From assembly GCA_043228905.1 (NCBI GenBank), contig JBHGNT010000001.1:13082001-13146000 (forward strand): 64,000 nt of DNA, given 5' to 3'. Both the position numbers and the translations under genes were made by a program. Position 1 is the first letter of the stretch. Every line of letters starts with the position of its first letter. The DNA comes from Azolla caroliniana. Lineage: Eukaryota; Polypodiophyta. The notes beneath the pieces were generated by a model that was not told the DNA's origin, made no database searches, and saw only the letters and a list, made by a program, of their open reading frames with translations. Shown piece after piece: positions 27,805 to 39,344 of the stretch.

Positions 27805-30800
27805 GTCCAGCCAAAATAGGAGCCATTTGGTTGGACAGCAGCCCTAGATCTGTACAGCCCATTAGTGGTTCCATTCCTTCCAAGCAAGTTAGCAATGTGT
27901 TCCTAGCCCAAGTCATTGTTAGTACTAAAAGTACTCCCCCAGTACCCGTCCTAGCACTTTTAGATTCCGGAGCTAATTCCTGTTTCATGGATCGAAATTT
28001 TGCCCAAGCTTCTCAGATATCCTTAAGAAAACTTCCTTGTCCCGCATCTGTAGTGGTCATTGATGGTCGTCCCATTGCTTCCGGGAATATTGTAGAAGAA
28101 TCAGAACCCATTCAAGTTGTCCTAGGTAGTTTTGTGTGTATAATATCATTTAATATAATTACTAGTCCAGAGCATCCCATTGTCCTAGGATTACCTTGGC
28201 TTGAGTTACATAATCCAGCCATAGATTGGAGAACAAGAGAAGTCCGATATCGACCACCCCAAGAATCAACTCGCCGAGTTTCGACCATTTCACTCCATCA
28301 ACTACGCGAAGAAGGACCCAAGGAGGCAATGTTCCTATTTTCCATATCAGTACATCCTTCCAGCACTATTAAGAAGGACTCCTCAGTACAACTTCCGGCA
28401 AAATATCATCCTTATGCCGATGTATTTGACAAGGTAAAAGCCGGTACCCTTCCTCATCACCGTCCCTATGACTGTCCCATCGATTTACAACCAGGAACCG
28501 AGCCACCATGGGGACCAATTTACAACCTGTCACCCACCGAGTTAGAAGTCCTTCGAGCCTACATAGAGGAGAACTTGGCAAGCGGGTTCATCCGTCATTC
28601 GAAATCTCCGGCCGGTGCACCCATCTTCTTTGTCAAGAAGAAAGATGGCTCACTTCGTCTTGTCGTTGATTACCGCGGATTAAATAAAGTCACCATCCGG
28701 AATAGGTATGCACTTCCTCTTATATCAAGTCTTTTAGAGCGAGTTAATGGTGCCAAGTTTTTTACTAAAATCGACCTACGCGGAGCGTATAATCTCGTGC
28801 GGATCCGACCGGGAGATGAGTGGAAGACCGCTTTTCGCACGCGGTATGGGCATTTTGAGTATACTGTTATGCCGTTTGGCCTAACCAATGCACCCGCAGT
28901 TTTCCAACACATGGCAAATGATATATTCAGAGACCTCTTGGATATCTGTTTGATCATTTATCTGGATGATCTGTTGATTTATTCGAAGACCCAGGAAGAG
29001 CATGACTCTCATGTACTATTAGTACTAAAGCGACTCCGCGAGAATGGTCTTTATGCCAAGCTAGAAAAATGTAGCTTTGACTGCAAGCAAGTGGAATTTC
29101 TAGGCTACGTCATCTCCTCAAAGGGCATCGCCATGGATCCAGCTAAGATCCAAACTGTACTAGAGTGGCAAATTCCACGGTCGGTACGAGATGTACAATG
29201 TTTTCTAGGTTTTGCTAACTTCTACCGTAAGTTTATACAGGATTACTCGAAGATTATTTTACCTCTCACACAACTTACGAAGAAGGGCCAAGCATTTCTT
29301 TGGTCCATTGAAGCAGATATGGCTTTTCGGCATCTTAAGAAAGCCTTTACATCAGCACCGATTCTAGCTCATGTGGATACAAGCAAACCATTCATCATGG
29401 AGGCCGACGCATCAGATTTCGCCCTCGGTAGCATCCTTTCTCAACAAGGTGATAAAGAAGAGTTGCATCCGGTGGCTTTCCATTCGCGCAAATTCGATGT
29501 CGCAGAAATCAACTACGAAATACATGACAAGGAGTTATTAGCCATCGTGGATTCATTTGTACAATGGCGGCATTTCTTAGAGGGCTCTCCACATCAGGTC
29601 ATTGTCTTCAGCGATCATAAAAATCTTGCTTATTTTCAGAACGCTCGCGTACTAAATCGACGGCAAGCTCGGTGGGCGCAATTCCTCACGCGTTTCGACT
29701 TCAAAATCACATATCGACCGGGGAAGCAGCAAGGAAAAGCAGATGCACTATCACGACGTTCATATCTTGCACCTCGTCCTGGTGAAGCAACATTTGATAA
29801 TCAAAAGCAAGTAATCTTGGGACCAACACGATTGCACACGACGCGGATTTTTCACACCCCGATGGATTCACGGATTACCGATGACATACGTGCAACCTTG
29901 AAGACGGATAGTTTTGCTCAAGACATCCTGGCGCACATTGATACTTCTCGGGCATCCTGTTCTCAGTCTCAACAACCAGGTATTGACTACCGACAATTCG
30001 AATATCATGATGGTTTGTTATTCTTTAAAAAGCGCGTATATGTCCCCGATTGCTCCTGTCGCCTTCAAATTGTCCAACATTGTCACGACACCCATACGGC
30101 GGGACATTTCGGTAGTACTAAGACGTTGGAGCTAGTGCAGCGATCTTTTTGGTGGCCCCACATGCGCCGTTTTGTCGACGACTACGTTCGGACCTGTGAT
30201 GCTTGCTGCCGAGCAAAGATGCCACGACACCATCCATATGGCTTGTTGGAACCTTTACCAATTCCAACTAAGCCATGGCAGTCTATTTGTCTTGATTTTA
30301 TCACAGATCTGCCGGTCTCGAAAGGGTTCGATGCTATCCTAACCGTCGTCGATCGATATACGAAGATGGCACATTTTGTGCCATGTACTAAAGCCATCAC
30401 TAGCGAGGAAACCGCCGCTCTTGTTATGCGTGAGGTTTTTCGGCATCATGGCCTCCCAGACAGTATTATCAGTGACCGAGGCCCGCAATTTGTCTCCAAA
30501 TTTTGGCAGCATCTCTTCAAGATGCTCAAGGTCTCCTGCAACCTCTCCTCCGGCTACCATCCTCAGACCGACGGACAGGCGGAACGAACAAACCAAACGC
30601 TGGAGCAATATCTCCGGTGTTTCCTGAGTTATCAACAGGACGATTGGGCCGAGATTCTCCACTTTGCGGAGTTTGCGTATAATAATGCTATTCACTCCTC
30701 GACTCGGGTCTCCCCATTTTTCGCTTATATCGGTTTCCATCCTCGCTGGTCGGTGATCGACACTCCGGAGCTACCTACCAACCCTCGTGCCGAGGATCAT

Positions 30801-31373
30801 TTGGAGAGGCTACGCAAGATCCAGATGGATCTCTCTACTCACCTTCGTCATGCTCAACACACACAGAAGACTTATGCGGATCGTCATCGGATTCCCTCCT
30901 CTTTTGCCATCGGAGATCGAGTATGGCTCTTACGTCGTCACATCAAGACTACTCGACCGTGCGACAAGTTGGATTATCGACGACTCGGTCCTTTCCGTAT
31001 TACGGGGAAGATTAATGATGTCACCTTCCGCCTTGATCTCCCTCCGCAGCTTCAGATACATCCGGTTTTCCATTGTTCTCTTCTTGAACCTTATAAAGCA
31101 AACACCATTCCCGATCGTGTGACACCACCGCCGCCCCCACTGGAGTTGGACGCCGGCCCGGAGTATGAAGTTGCTGCCATCCTCGATTCCAAACTTGTTC
31201 GCAACAAACTCTATTACTTGGTCGATTGGCTCGGTTATAGTCCGAGCGAACGTACTTGGGAACCCGTCGAGAATGTTGCCAATGCACAAGATCTTCTTGC
31301 TGATTTCCACCGAAAGTATCCGGACAAACCCGGTCCGCAAGTAGCGCTGACTCGTTTCACTCGTCGTCTTTAA
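27789..31373 (+). CDS. pol: chromovirus Pol (protease, RT, RNase H, integrase, chromodomain)
   Basis: An open frame overlaps gag in the -1 frame and runs about 1190 residues. Counting from 27801, protease DSGA is near residue 55. RT has the VDYRGLNKVT and YLDDLLIYS motifs (about 386), RNase H has EADASDFALGS (about 533), and integrase has an HHCC motif near 760. Its DDE acids lie in CLDFITDLP, SDRGPQF and the DGQAERTNQTLEQ segment, followed by a RRLGPFRI-type C-domain. The chromodomain occupies about 1121-1176 (aromatic cage residues in YEVAAILDSK..YYLVDWLGY..RTWEP). Chromodomains steer integration to modified histones. No stop or frameshift is visible. Confidence 0.95.
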   Translation, partial: RVKRLSPAKIGAIWLDSSPRSVQPISGSIPSKQVSNVFLAQVIVSTKSTPPVPVLALLDSGANSCFMDRNFAQASQISLRKLPCPASVVVIDGRPIASGNIVEESEPIQVVLGSFVCIISFNIITSPEHPIVLGLPWLELHNPAIDWRTREVRYRPPQESTRRVSTISLHQLREEGPKEAMFLFSISVHPSSTIKKDSSVQLPAKYHPYADVFDKVKAGTLPHHRPYDCPIDLQPGTEPPWGPIYNLSPTELEVLRAYIEENLASGFIRHSKSPAGAPIFFVKKKDGSLRLVVDYRGLNKVTIRNRYALPLISSLLERVNGAKFFTKIDLRGAYNLVRIRPGDEWKTAFRTRYGHFEYTVMPFGLTNAPAVFQHMANDIFRDLLDICLIIYLDDLLIYSKTQEEHDSHVLLVLKRLRENGLYAKLEKCSFDCKQVEFLGYVISSKGIAMDPAKIQTVLEWQIPRSVRDVQCFLGFANFYRKFIQDYSKIILPLTQLTKKGQAFLWSIEADMAFRHLKKAFTSAPILAHVDTSKPFIMEADASDFALGSILSQQGDKEELHPVAFHSRKFDVAEINYEIHDKELLAIVDSFVQWRHFLEGSPHQVIVFSDHKNLAYFQNARVLNRRQARWAQFLTRFDFKITYRPGKQQGKADALSRRSYLAPRPGEATFDNQKQVILGPTRLHTTRIFHTPMDSRITDDIRATLKTDSFAQDILAHIDTSRASCSQSQQPGIDYRQFEYHDGLLFFKKRVYVPDCSCRLQIVQHCHDTHTAGHFGSTKTLELVQRSFWWPHMRRFVDDYVRTCDACCRAKMPRHHPYGLLEPLPIPTKPWQSICLDFITDLPVSKGFDAILTVVDRYTKMAHFVPCTKAITSEETAALVMREVFRHHGLPDSIISDRGPQFVSKFWQHLFKMLKVSCNLSSGYHPQTDGQAERTNQTLEQYLRCFLSYQQDDWAEILHFAEFAYNNAIHSSTRVSPFFAYIGFHPRWSVIDTPELPTNPRAEDHLERLRKIQMDLSTHLRHAQHTQKTYADRHRIPSSFAIGDRVWLLRRHIKTTRPCDKLDYRRLGPFRITGKINDVTFRLDLPPQLQIHPVFHCSLLEPYKANTIPDRVTPPPPPLELDAGPEYEVAAILDSKLVRNKLYYLVDWLGYSPSERTWEPVENVANAQDLLADFHRKYPDKPGPQVALTRFTRRL
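27792..27836 (+). promoter_or_regulatory. predicted -1 ribosomal frameshift signal
   Basis: G TTA AAC (27792-27798) is in the gag zero frame two codons before the stop. It is followed by a 6-nt spacer and an 8-bp stem GTCCAGCC (27805-27812) with GGTTGGAC (27829-27836), containing one G-U pair. Loop TAGG could pair with CCTA near 27844, giving a small pseudoknot. Pol is in the -1 frame and open across this site, with no nearby ATG. GUUAAAC is an established slippery heptamer in arteriviruses, and sushi-derived PEG10 also uses -1 frameshifting. Confidence 0.75.
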
Positions 31374-31384
31374 GGGGGAGATAG
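31374..31384 (+). promoter_or_regulatory. polypurine tract
   Basis: GGGGGAGATAG lies immediately before the 3' LTR and would prime plus-strand DNA synthesis. Confidence 0.8.
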
Positions 31385-31817
31385 TGTCATGAGATGGCAA
31401 GACTCGAACCCATGACCTTATGGTATATGGGTCGAGCTCTTAACCATCTCACCATCTATTGTAATTCATAGAATATTATTTTCATTTATGTTTTATTATA
31501 AGAAAATAATGTATATTCCAGATTTCTCTGGAACATTCTAGAAGCTTCAGGATTATTCCTGAGAACACTATAAAAGAAGGCACTAAGCATTATGTTGAAC
31601 CAAATTGGTTCAACACCAGTCTTAAGCCTCTTAGTCGATTTGTACTTATCTTTCATATAATATAAGAGCTGCTGTCATCATCCTATTTCCCTCTCTCTCT
31701 CTCTCCTCTTCTCACTTCCTCTCTCTCGGGAATCTTACGCAGTCCCGTCCTCTTAGTACTAATAGTACTACTCTTCTTAGTACTAATTCCATCTCTGTTT
31801 TAGTACTATTCCTGACA
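31385..31817 (+). repeat. 3' LTR of chromovirus
   Basis: 433 bp, identical to the 5' copy by eye, ending TGACA and followed by the GCTAC duplication. Confidence 0.95.
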
Positions 31818-31822
31818 GCTAC

Positions 31823-34720
31823 ATTCGACGGATGTCGATATTACGTGCTCTTCATCGACGACTTCTCTAGGCACACTTGGATCTACCCGATGCGGCAAAA
31901 GAGCGAAGTGTTCGGACACTTCCAAACATTCAAGAATGAAGTCGAGAAAGCCACGGGCCGACATGTATGTTGCCTTCGATCGGATAGCGGCAAGGAGTAC
32001 TTCTCGGACGATTTCACGGCGTATCTCCGAAAAGAAGGAATTTAGCGAGAATTCACTTGCCGACACACTCCGCAAACAAACGGGGTAGTCGAGCGCCAAA
32101 ATCGACACATCGTCGAAGTAGCGCGGGCTATGATGAACGAGAAGCATATGCCCAAGTCATATTGGGCCGAAGTTGCAAATACGGCCGTCTACCTAATGAA
32201 CCGGTGCACAACATCCGGTGTGCATGAGGTCACTCCGCAAGAAAAATACTTCGGAAAGAAGTCGGAGTTATCGTAGACCCGGATATTCGGCGCGATAGCG
32301 TACGTGCACATCCCTGACGAGAAGTGTCAAAAGCTTGACCCGAAGTCGGAGAAATGTATCCTCGTAGGATACTGACTCGAACAAAAGGGGTACAAGTGCT
32401 ACAACCCCTCAACTCGAAAATCTCGAGTAAGTTGAGACGTCATTTTTGACGAGTCCGCATCCTGGTACGCACCAGAGACAACTTCGCCTCCGACTCCGCT
32501 CGACTCGGAATTTGCCGAACAAGAGATCGAGGATGAAGATCTCCCTACGCGCATGATCGAAGAAAGTCCGATCACGATCTGACTGTGAGGACCACAAGAG
32601 CCTTTGAGCGATCAAAGCACATCACGGCCTAGCCCGAAGATGGACAAAGGCAAGGCGAAAATGGCGGAATATGAAGACGATCGCTTTGACGACGATGAAT
32701 CGACTCACTCACTCGACAGTGAGTTCGGCGGCTTCGATGTACCAATCGGAGCTAAGAAAGCCCTCATCTCTGCAAATGAAAAGCTCCGCTGATCCACTCA
32801 TGAAAAGAACCCCGTAAGCCGATTCAGCTACAATGATTATATGGTGTACCATTACGCCTTTATGATGAAGGTAGCAATAGTACGGGAGCCGGAAACCTTT
32901 TCCGAAGCAGCCAAGGATTTGCGATGGATCAAAGCCATGAACGAGGAGATGCAGGCACTACACAAGAACGAGATGTGGGATCTCGTTCCCACCTCACCAC
33001 ACAAAAAGGCGATCGGATTTAGATGGATTTACAAAGTGAAGTACAACGCCGACGGTTCCGTCAACCGCTACAAAGCGCGACTCGTAGCGAAAGGCTACGC
33101 CCAAACGCACGGAGTTGACTACGAGGAGACCTTTGCCCCGGTGGCAAAGATGACAACGGTGCGGACCGTAATTGCGCTTGGCGCGGCGAAAGGGTGGCAC
33201 CTCCATCAAATGGACGTCAAGAACGCCTTTCTACAAGGCGAATTAGAAGAGGAGGTGTACATGATACAACCACCCGGTTTCAACTCGAGCACCCATCCGA
33301 AAGCTGTATGCCGACTCAAGAAGCCACTCTACGGCCTCAAGCAAGCACCGCGTGCTTGGCATTTGAAGATAATGCAATTTCTTCATCAAATCGGCTTCCG
33401 TATGTCAAAATCGGACAACTCCCTCTACATACGAAGCGATTCCGCAAGTCTGATCGTCATCATCTTATATGTGGATGACCTAGTCATTGGAGGTGAGCAT
33501 CTCGTCGAAATCAATAAGGTCAAATCCCTCCTTTCCGACAAGTTCGAGATGACGGACATGAAGGAACTCCACTATTTCCTTGGCATCGAGGTAATTCGGA
33601 CTCCGACCGGAATCATGATTTCTCAACGGCACTACATCCTCAACTTGTTATACAAGTTCGGTATGGCTAAGTGCAACTCCGTGGCAACCCCGCTCGATCA
33701 TAATCTCAAACTAGATGTGAACTCCGGCACCAAAGCGTGTGAGCCGACTCAGTATCGACAACTCATCAGGAATCTCATCTACCCCACGATCACTTGACCT
33801 GATCTCAGTTATCCGGTCGGTCTCCTTAGTCAATTCATGCAAACAATGCGTGATACTCACTTGGATTGCGCTAAGCGAGTTCTACGGTACGTGAGCGGCA
33901 CAATGGATTGCGGCATCCTCTACAAGACCGCGATGCCAATTCGCCTCGAGGGGTATACAGATGCCGATTGGGCCAGCTACAAAGCCGATAGAAGATCAAC
34001 CTCCGGATTTGTTTTCTCCCTCGGTAGCGGAGCAATATCCTGGACTAGCAAGAAGTAGCCTACCGTCGCTCTTTCGAGTACGGAGGCGGAATATAGGGGC
34101 GCAACCGTAGCTGCGTGTGAAGCCGTATGGCTCAAGAGGATTTTGAAGGATCTGGGCGTACCCATCAAGGATTCGACTTCCCTTTACTACGACAACATGA
34201 GCAATATCTATCTGGCTCGGAACCCGGTGTTCCACGCGCGGAATAAGCACATCGAAGTGCACTATCACTTCATCCGAGAGCACGTTCTAGCTGGCGATGT
34301 CGACCTACAACACATTAGCACAAATCTTCAAACGACCGACATCTTCACTAAAGCCTTAGGAGCCGACAAGCTGTGGCAATTCATGACCGATCTCGGATTG
34401 ACGATCCCTGACCTGCCAAGCTTGAGGGGGAGTATTGAAGATATTACACAATTATATGTGGATTCCGCAAGCCGCGCACACTACGCAAGAACACGTGGAT
34501 TACACAACCACGCAACGAAGCCGCGAAGAGCCGATTTATCGCGCAAAGCCACGAAGAAAGACGCAAGCCAAAGCATAGACTTCGCAACTACGCACAACAC
34601 AAGCTGGAGCACGGATTCCGCAACTTCGCATAAATGCGAGTCGACGCGGACTCCGGAATGCGAGTCGAAGCGGATTTCGGATACTGTCTGAAACCAACCC
34701 GACTTGAGCTTGAGGGGGCA
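31823..34720 (+). pseudogene. Copia A integrase-RT-RNase H (3' half)
   Basis: Continues body A after the chromovirus: integrase core (FIDDFSRHTWIYP), RT (YKARLVAKGYAQTHGVDYEE, YVDDLVIGG) and RNase H (YTDADWASYKADRRSTSG). The longest intact run is 32841-33797. In-frame stops include TAG at 32043 and 34056 and TGA at 32790 and 33795, plus several near 32274-32590. None seen is TAA. A polypurine tract (CTTGAGGGGGCA) precedes the 3' LTR. The element cannot make a full polyprotein. Confidence 0.9.
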
Positions 34721-34908
34721 TGTTGAGAATCAAGCTCAACTTGGTCTAGTGTGGGAACTCACCTTGAGAGTGAATAAACACTCCAATGGTCAAGAGTCAA
34801 CATTATCTCACCTCTTTGTATTCTAGCATTTAGTATGAGTCATAGAATCATATTCTATAACACATAACTTATGAGCTTTCACATTCCCCATGCTCCATGA
34901 GTCTTGTA
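34721..34908 (+). repeat. Copia A 3' LTR, cut by assembly gap
   Basis: Matches the first 188 bp of 23936-24320 with few differences, then runs into N bases. Confidence 0.9.
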
Positions 34909-35008
34909 NNNNNNNNNNNNNNNNNNNNNNNNNNNNNNNNNNNNNNNNNNNNNNNNNNNNNNNNNNNNNNNNNNNNNNNNNNNNNNNNNNNNNNNNNNNN
35001 NNNNNNNN
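34909..35008. other. assembly gap, 100 N
   Basis: Exactly 100 N, the conventional size for a gap of unknown length. The Copia A LTR end and whatever follows are missing. Confidence 1.
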
Positions 35009-35159
35009 ACCCCTTCCCATGAAACTACAAACTTTCCCATGTAATAATGTTAGGACAAAAAAAGTGTAGCTAGGTGTGCCAAACGGGATAGTAAACAGTT
35101 TCGGCACGCCATACATCCCGCGAAACGTCTCTTTTGCCTTCTCGATAGACCTACTTCTA

Positions 35160-35410
35160 CTTTAGATAGTTTCATGTGGTTAGGACATCATGCATCTAAT
35201 TTTCCCTTCTCCCCATATGTGAAAAAGACCCATAGTAGGAAACCCCATAATAAATTTTGGACACCTCTCCTTAGTAAACCTAGAATTAGTAGTAGGATCC
35301 ACAACCACTCTAATTATTCCCTCTCTAAACATGAGACACAACTCCTTAGCCTAGGTTTGAAACACATCCTCCCATCTTATCCACCACCATCCCCTACCCT
35401 ACTTTAAGAA
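35160..35410 (+). pseudogene. Penelope-like element fragment 1, left part
   Basis: The frame MWLGHHASNFPFSPYV.. then NHSNYSLSKHETQLLSLGLK resembles the region just N-terminal to the RT of Penelope-like elements. It stops at TTTAAGAA where Copia B inserted (duplication AAGAA) and continues at 40193. The RT core is absent, so no activity is expected. The 150 bp before it (35009-35159) has no clear identity. Confidence 0.6.
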
Positions 35411-35898
35411 TGTTGAGAGATAAGCTCAACATTCGTGCGTAATACGATGCGTAACCCAGTGCGTAGACTGAGTGCGTAAATCGGTACACATAACATGGCC
35501 GTATCGTGTGAAAACCGTGAGGCCATTGGGAAGATATTCCTCGTAAGGAATAATTTTGGGAGTTAGTGTAGTAGGCTCATTTATGAGTGGTCAAGTACTA
35601 TCAGTACTTGTGTCAGCCCTATTGGCAGGGCTTGTATAAAAGGTTCTCACTGAGCACGGTGTATGTACAGATTGAGTATTATTTTGAATTGTTTTTTTTC
35701 TGTGTGTTTTCTCTCTTTGTCTCTCCCGCGTATTGTGTATATTCAAGCTCTCCATTAAACTTGCGTATTTTCTGTGTTCAGTTTTCTATTTGCTTCCACA
35801 CGCTATTCTTTTTATGGTATCAGAGCACGAGGGTTGAGAACCTCTGCAACTGACATAGCTTGAAAGGAATACCAACCAAGAAGATCAGGTAAAACCGA

Positions 35899-38800
35899 TG
35901 GATAGAGGTATGGCTAGCTCGCTTCCGACGGAGAAGCTCGACAAAAACAACTACGCATCTTGGTCCTACAAGATGCACCAGTACCTGCTCAGGCACAGTT
36001 ACTGGAGCTATGTCGACGGAGCAAATGACACAACATCCAAATCGACGCACAAAGATTTCCCGGTGTGGGAATAGTCAGCGAGCAGAGTACTGTACTGCTT
36101 CGCGTCTTGTGTGGTCGAACAGATCTTAAGCTACATTTGGGATGCAAAAACGCCAAAAGATGCTTGGGGAAATCTGAAGAAGATTTTCTTCGCAAGCACC
36201 ACAACCAGGAAGCTTCAACTCCGATAGGAGCTGAGCAACTTACGACAACGCGATTTGTCGGTGACTGATTACACCTCAAAGATCAAAGAGATATGCGACT
36301 CCTTAGCCTCTATCGATGCGAACGTCGAGGAAGGCGAGATGGTGCAAATCTGTCTCGGGGGATTGGCGTCGAAGTTTGGAGCATTCCGAATTGCTGTGTG
36401 TACACGGGAGAATACGCCATCGTTTTTCGACTTATAGTCGATGCTCCTTATAGAGGAGAACCACTCGGGTGCGTCGACAAGCACGCATGCCGACAACAAG
36501 ATGATATACACGGAGGGAGATAGGCCCCGTGGTCGTGGCAGACGAGGCATGTCGGTACGCAATGGAGGCGGCCAATGGGATCAAGGAAGAAGGCACCGAA
36601 ATGATGCCGACAACAATTCCGGACCCTCCGGAAACAGGGGGAGTCGAGGCGATGAGAACCGGCAAGGGAAATCTGTCGCGGAATGCTGGTACTGTGGCAA
36701 AAAAGGCCACAAGGAGAGTGACTGCTGGAAGAAGCACGCAGATTTGGAGAGGACCGGATCTGGATCCGGTTCCGGACAGACCAACAAAGGAAATCGGCAA
36801 CGATCGCACTACGCTGAAGGATCCGGAAAAGCCGGAAAAGGATTAGTCTTCGTGACGAGACACGAAGCAAACTTGATGAAGAAGATCACCCCGAAGTCAG
36901 ACGAGGTGTGGTACGTCGACTCCGGCACGTCAAACCACATGACGTGCCACAAGGAAAAAACCGATGCAACCGGGAGTAGTCGCAACTGGAGACGACACTC
37001 CGCATCCGATCGCGAATGTCGGTGAAGTTCCCTTGAGCCATGTCGGGCAGAAAGGGAAACTTATGAACGTGTTACACGTCCCAATAATCACGAAGAATCT
37101 AGTGTCAGTCGGGTAGATCGTCGACCAGGGGATGCAAGTTTGGTTCACGCATCTTGGGTGCTTTATCGAGGAAGAAGACCGAGTTATTGCGCAAGGGCGC
37201 AAAGACGAGAGGATGTTTATCCTCGACTCTAGTGACAGTGGCACCACAATGTTCGCGAAAGGACAAAAAGTCGAGTCGAATATCGACTTATGGCACAAGC
37301 GGATAGGCCACGTCAACTATCAACGGCTTCAGGACCTGCAATCGAAACAGGTGGTGTTCGGATTGCCCAAATTTAGTGGCCGGAAGGCACGAATTTGTGA
37401 AGCCTTCCAGCTAGGGAAGCAACACCGACTTCCTTTCCCTAACGAGCGTAACCGGAGCCAGAACAAGCTCGACTTGATACATTTCGATGTATGGGGGCCG
37501 ACACAAAACGTTAGTCTTGGTGGGAGTCGATATTTTGTCTCCTTCATCGACGACTATACGCGGCACACGTGGATCTACCTCATTGAGAAGAAGAGTGAAG
37601 TCTTCGACTGCTTCCGGGACTTCAAAGGGTTCACGGAAACAGAAACAAGACGAAAGATCAAGTGCTTGCGGTCGAATGGCGGAAAAGAGTACTTTTCCGG
37701 TCAATTCAACGGCTATCTGCAACAGATGGGAATTTAGCGCGAATTCAGTTATAGATACACACCAGAGCAAAACGGCGTGGCCGAGAGGAAGAATCGGTCA
37801 ATTGTAGAAGCGGCATGGGAAATGCTGGAGGAGAAGAGCTTGCCCAAGTTCTATTGGGCCGAGGCGGTAAGGACCGCAGTATACATCCAGAACCGGATCG
37901 AAGATAAAGTGTCGGCGCTCGAGCAATATTTCGGAACGAAGCCGAACTTGCGACACTTGAGGGTGTTCGGTAGCATTGTGCATGTGCATGTGCCGAAGGA
38001 GAAACGGAGGAAGTTGGACGCGAAAGCTGAGAATTGTATCTTGGTCGGCTATTAGGACGAGCAGAAGGGTTATAAGTGTTATAACCCACGCACCAAACAA
38101 GCGCGCGTGAGCCGCAACGTTGTGTTTGACGAGTCCGCGTCCTGGTAATTGCCCCCGACTCCGGACCTCATCTCCAATCCGAGTTCTGATGATGAGGTCA
38201 GTGAGGCCGAGATGCCTTCGGATGAGCCAGAAATCAGGACCCGCGAAGAGAGTCCTATTTCGTTTCGGCTAAGCGGACCAAATGGACGACTGAGTCGGTT
38301 CGACCAGTCTGATGAAGAGCCGGCGAGTAGTGGAGACTCGGCCGTGCATTCCCCGCGCATGAAGAAGGTGTCAGATTACGGCACGGATAGGAATGAGTCA
38401 GTCCGGCTGCGAGGGAAGTGATGCCGGGTCTTCGAGAGCGAAGTCCGCGTCGGCTAAGAAAGCCTCAACTTCGGCTAATGAGCAATTACGCTGATCTACC
38501 CACCAGAAGAACCCTGTTCTGCGGTTCGGATACAACGAGTACATGTCGCATCACTATGCGTACATGACGCGTGTAGCGGAAGTGCGTGAGCCGGAGAGCT
38601 ACGCAGAAGCGGCGAAGGATGCGAATTGGCGTGCCGCAATGGAGGAACAGATGCATGCATTGGCGGAGAATGAAACCTGCGACCTGGTTGACGCACCGAA
38701 AGGTGTGAAGCCGATCGGATGTAGGTGGGTGTACAAGGTCAAGTACAACACTGACGGCTCAGTCAACCGATACATGGCCCGGTTAGTAGCGAAAGGATAC

Positions 38801-39240
38801 GTGCAGAAACACGGCATCGACTACGATGTGACGTTTGCGCTGGTCGCAAAGATGACGTCTGCCCGTGTTTTGCTCGCGGTAGTTGCGGCAAAGGGGTGGC
38901 ACTTACATCAGATGGATGTAAAGAATGCGTTCCTGCAAGGTGAGCTTGAGGAACAGGTGTACATGGTACAACCCCCCGGATTTCACTCCGGAACGAGCAC
39001 TTCGGCGGTGTGCCAATTGAAGAAGTCCCTTTACAGACTAAAGCAAGCCCCGTGTGCCTGGAACACGAAGATCACACAACGATTGCGTCGGATGGGCTTT
39101 GCGACGTCAAAATCGGACTCCTCACTGTTCATTCGGAAAGGTTGACTCGCGCCGGTTAGTATTTTACTTTATGTTGATGACTTGGTCATCACCGGTGCCG
39201 ACTTTGAGGAAATTGACCGTGTAAAGCTCCAGCTCGCGGC
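35899..39240 (+). pseudogene. Copia B gag-protease-integrase-RT with many stops
   Basis: Starts MDRGMASSLPTEKLDKNNYA. Gag has a CCHC CWYCGKKGHKESDC, protease is DSGTSNHM, and the integrase HHCC is altered at one Cys (EAFQLGKQH instead of EACQ). RT reaches YVDDLVITG and then stops. In-frame stops include TAG at 36073, 36226, about 36435, 37114, 37735 and 38053, and TGA at 38419, 38492 and 39143. RNase H and the end of RT are missing and replaced by unrelated sequence from 39240. It is not functional. Confidence 0.9.
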
Positions 39241-39344
39241 ATCCTCCAGATCCCCCAGATCCCCCAGATCCCCCAGATCCCGATCCCGAGGAACTTGAGG
39301 GGGAGAGACGTCCATGATGACCACGGAAGGGACTAGGAAAGGAG

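Larger units (their letters stand above)
26145..31817 (+). mobile_element. young Tf1/sushi-like Gypsy chromovirus
   Basis: Two 433-bp LTRs (26145-26577, 31385-31817) appear identical by eye. They begin TGTCA and end TGACA. The target duplication GCTAC lies at 26140-26144 and 31818-31822, inside Copia A. Gag and pol are both open, with a complete set of domains, so insertion is recent and the copy may be competent. The C-terminal chromodomain and integrase style (FHP-type YHPQTDGQAERTNQ) resemble the Tf1/sushi/Tcn1 branch of chromoviruses known from fungi, vertebrates and early-diverging plants. Confidence 0.95.
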
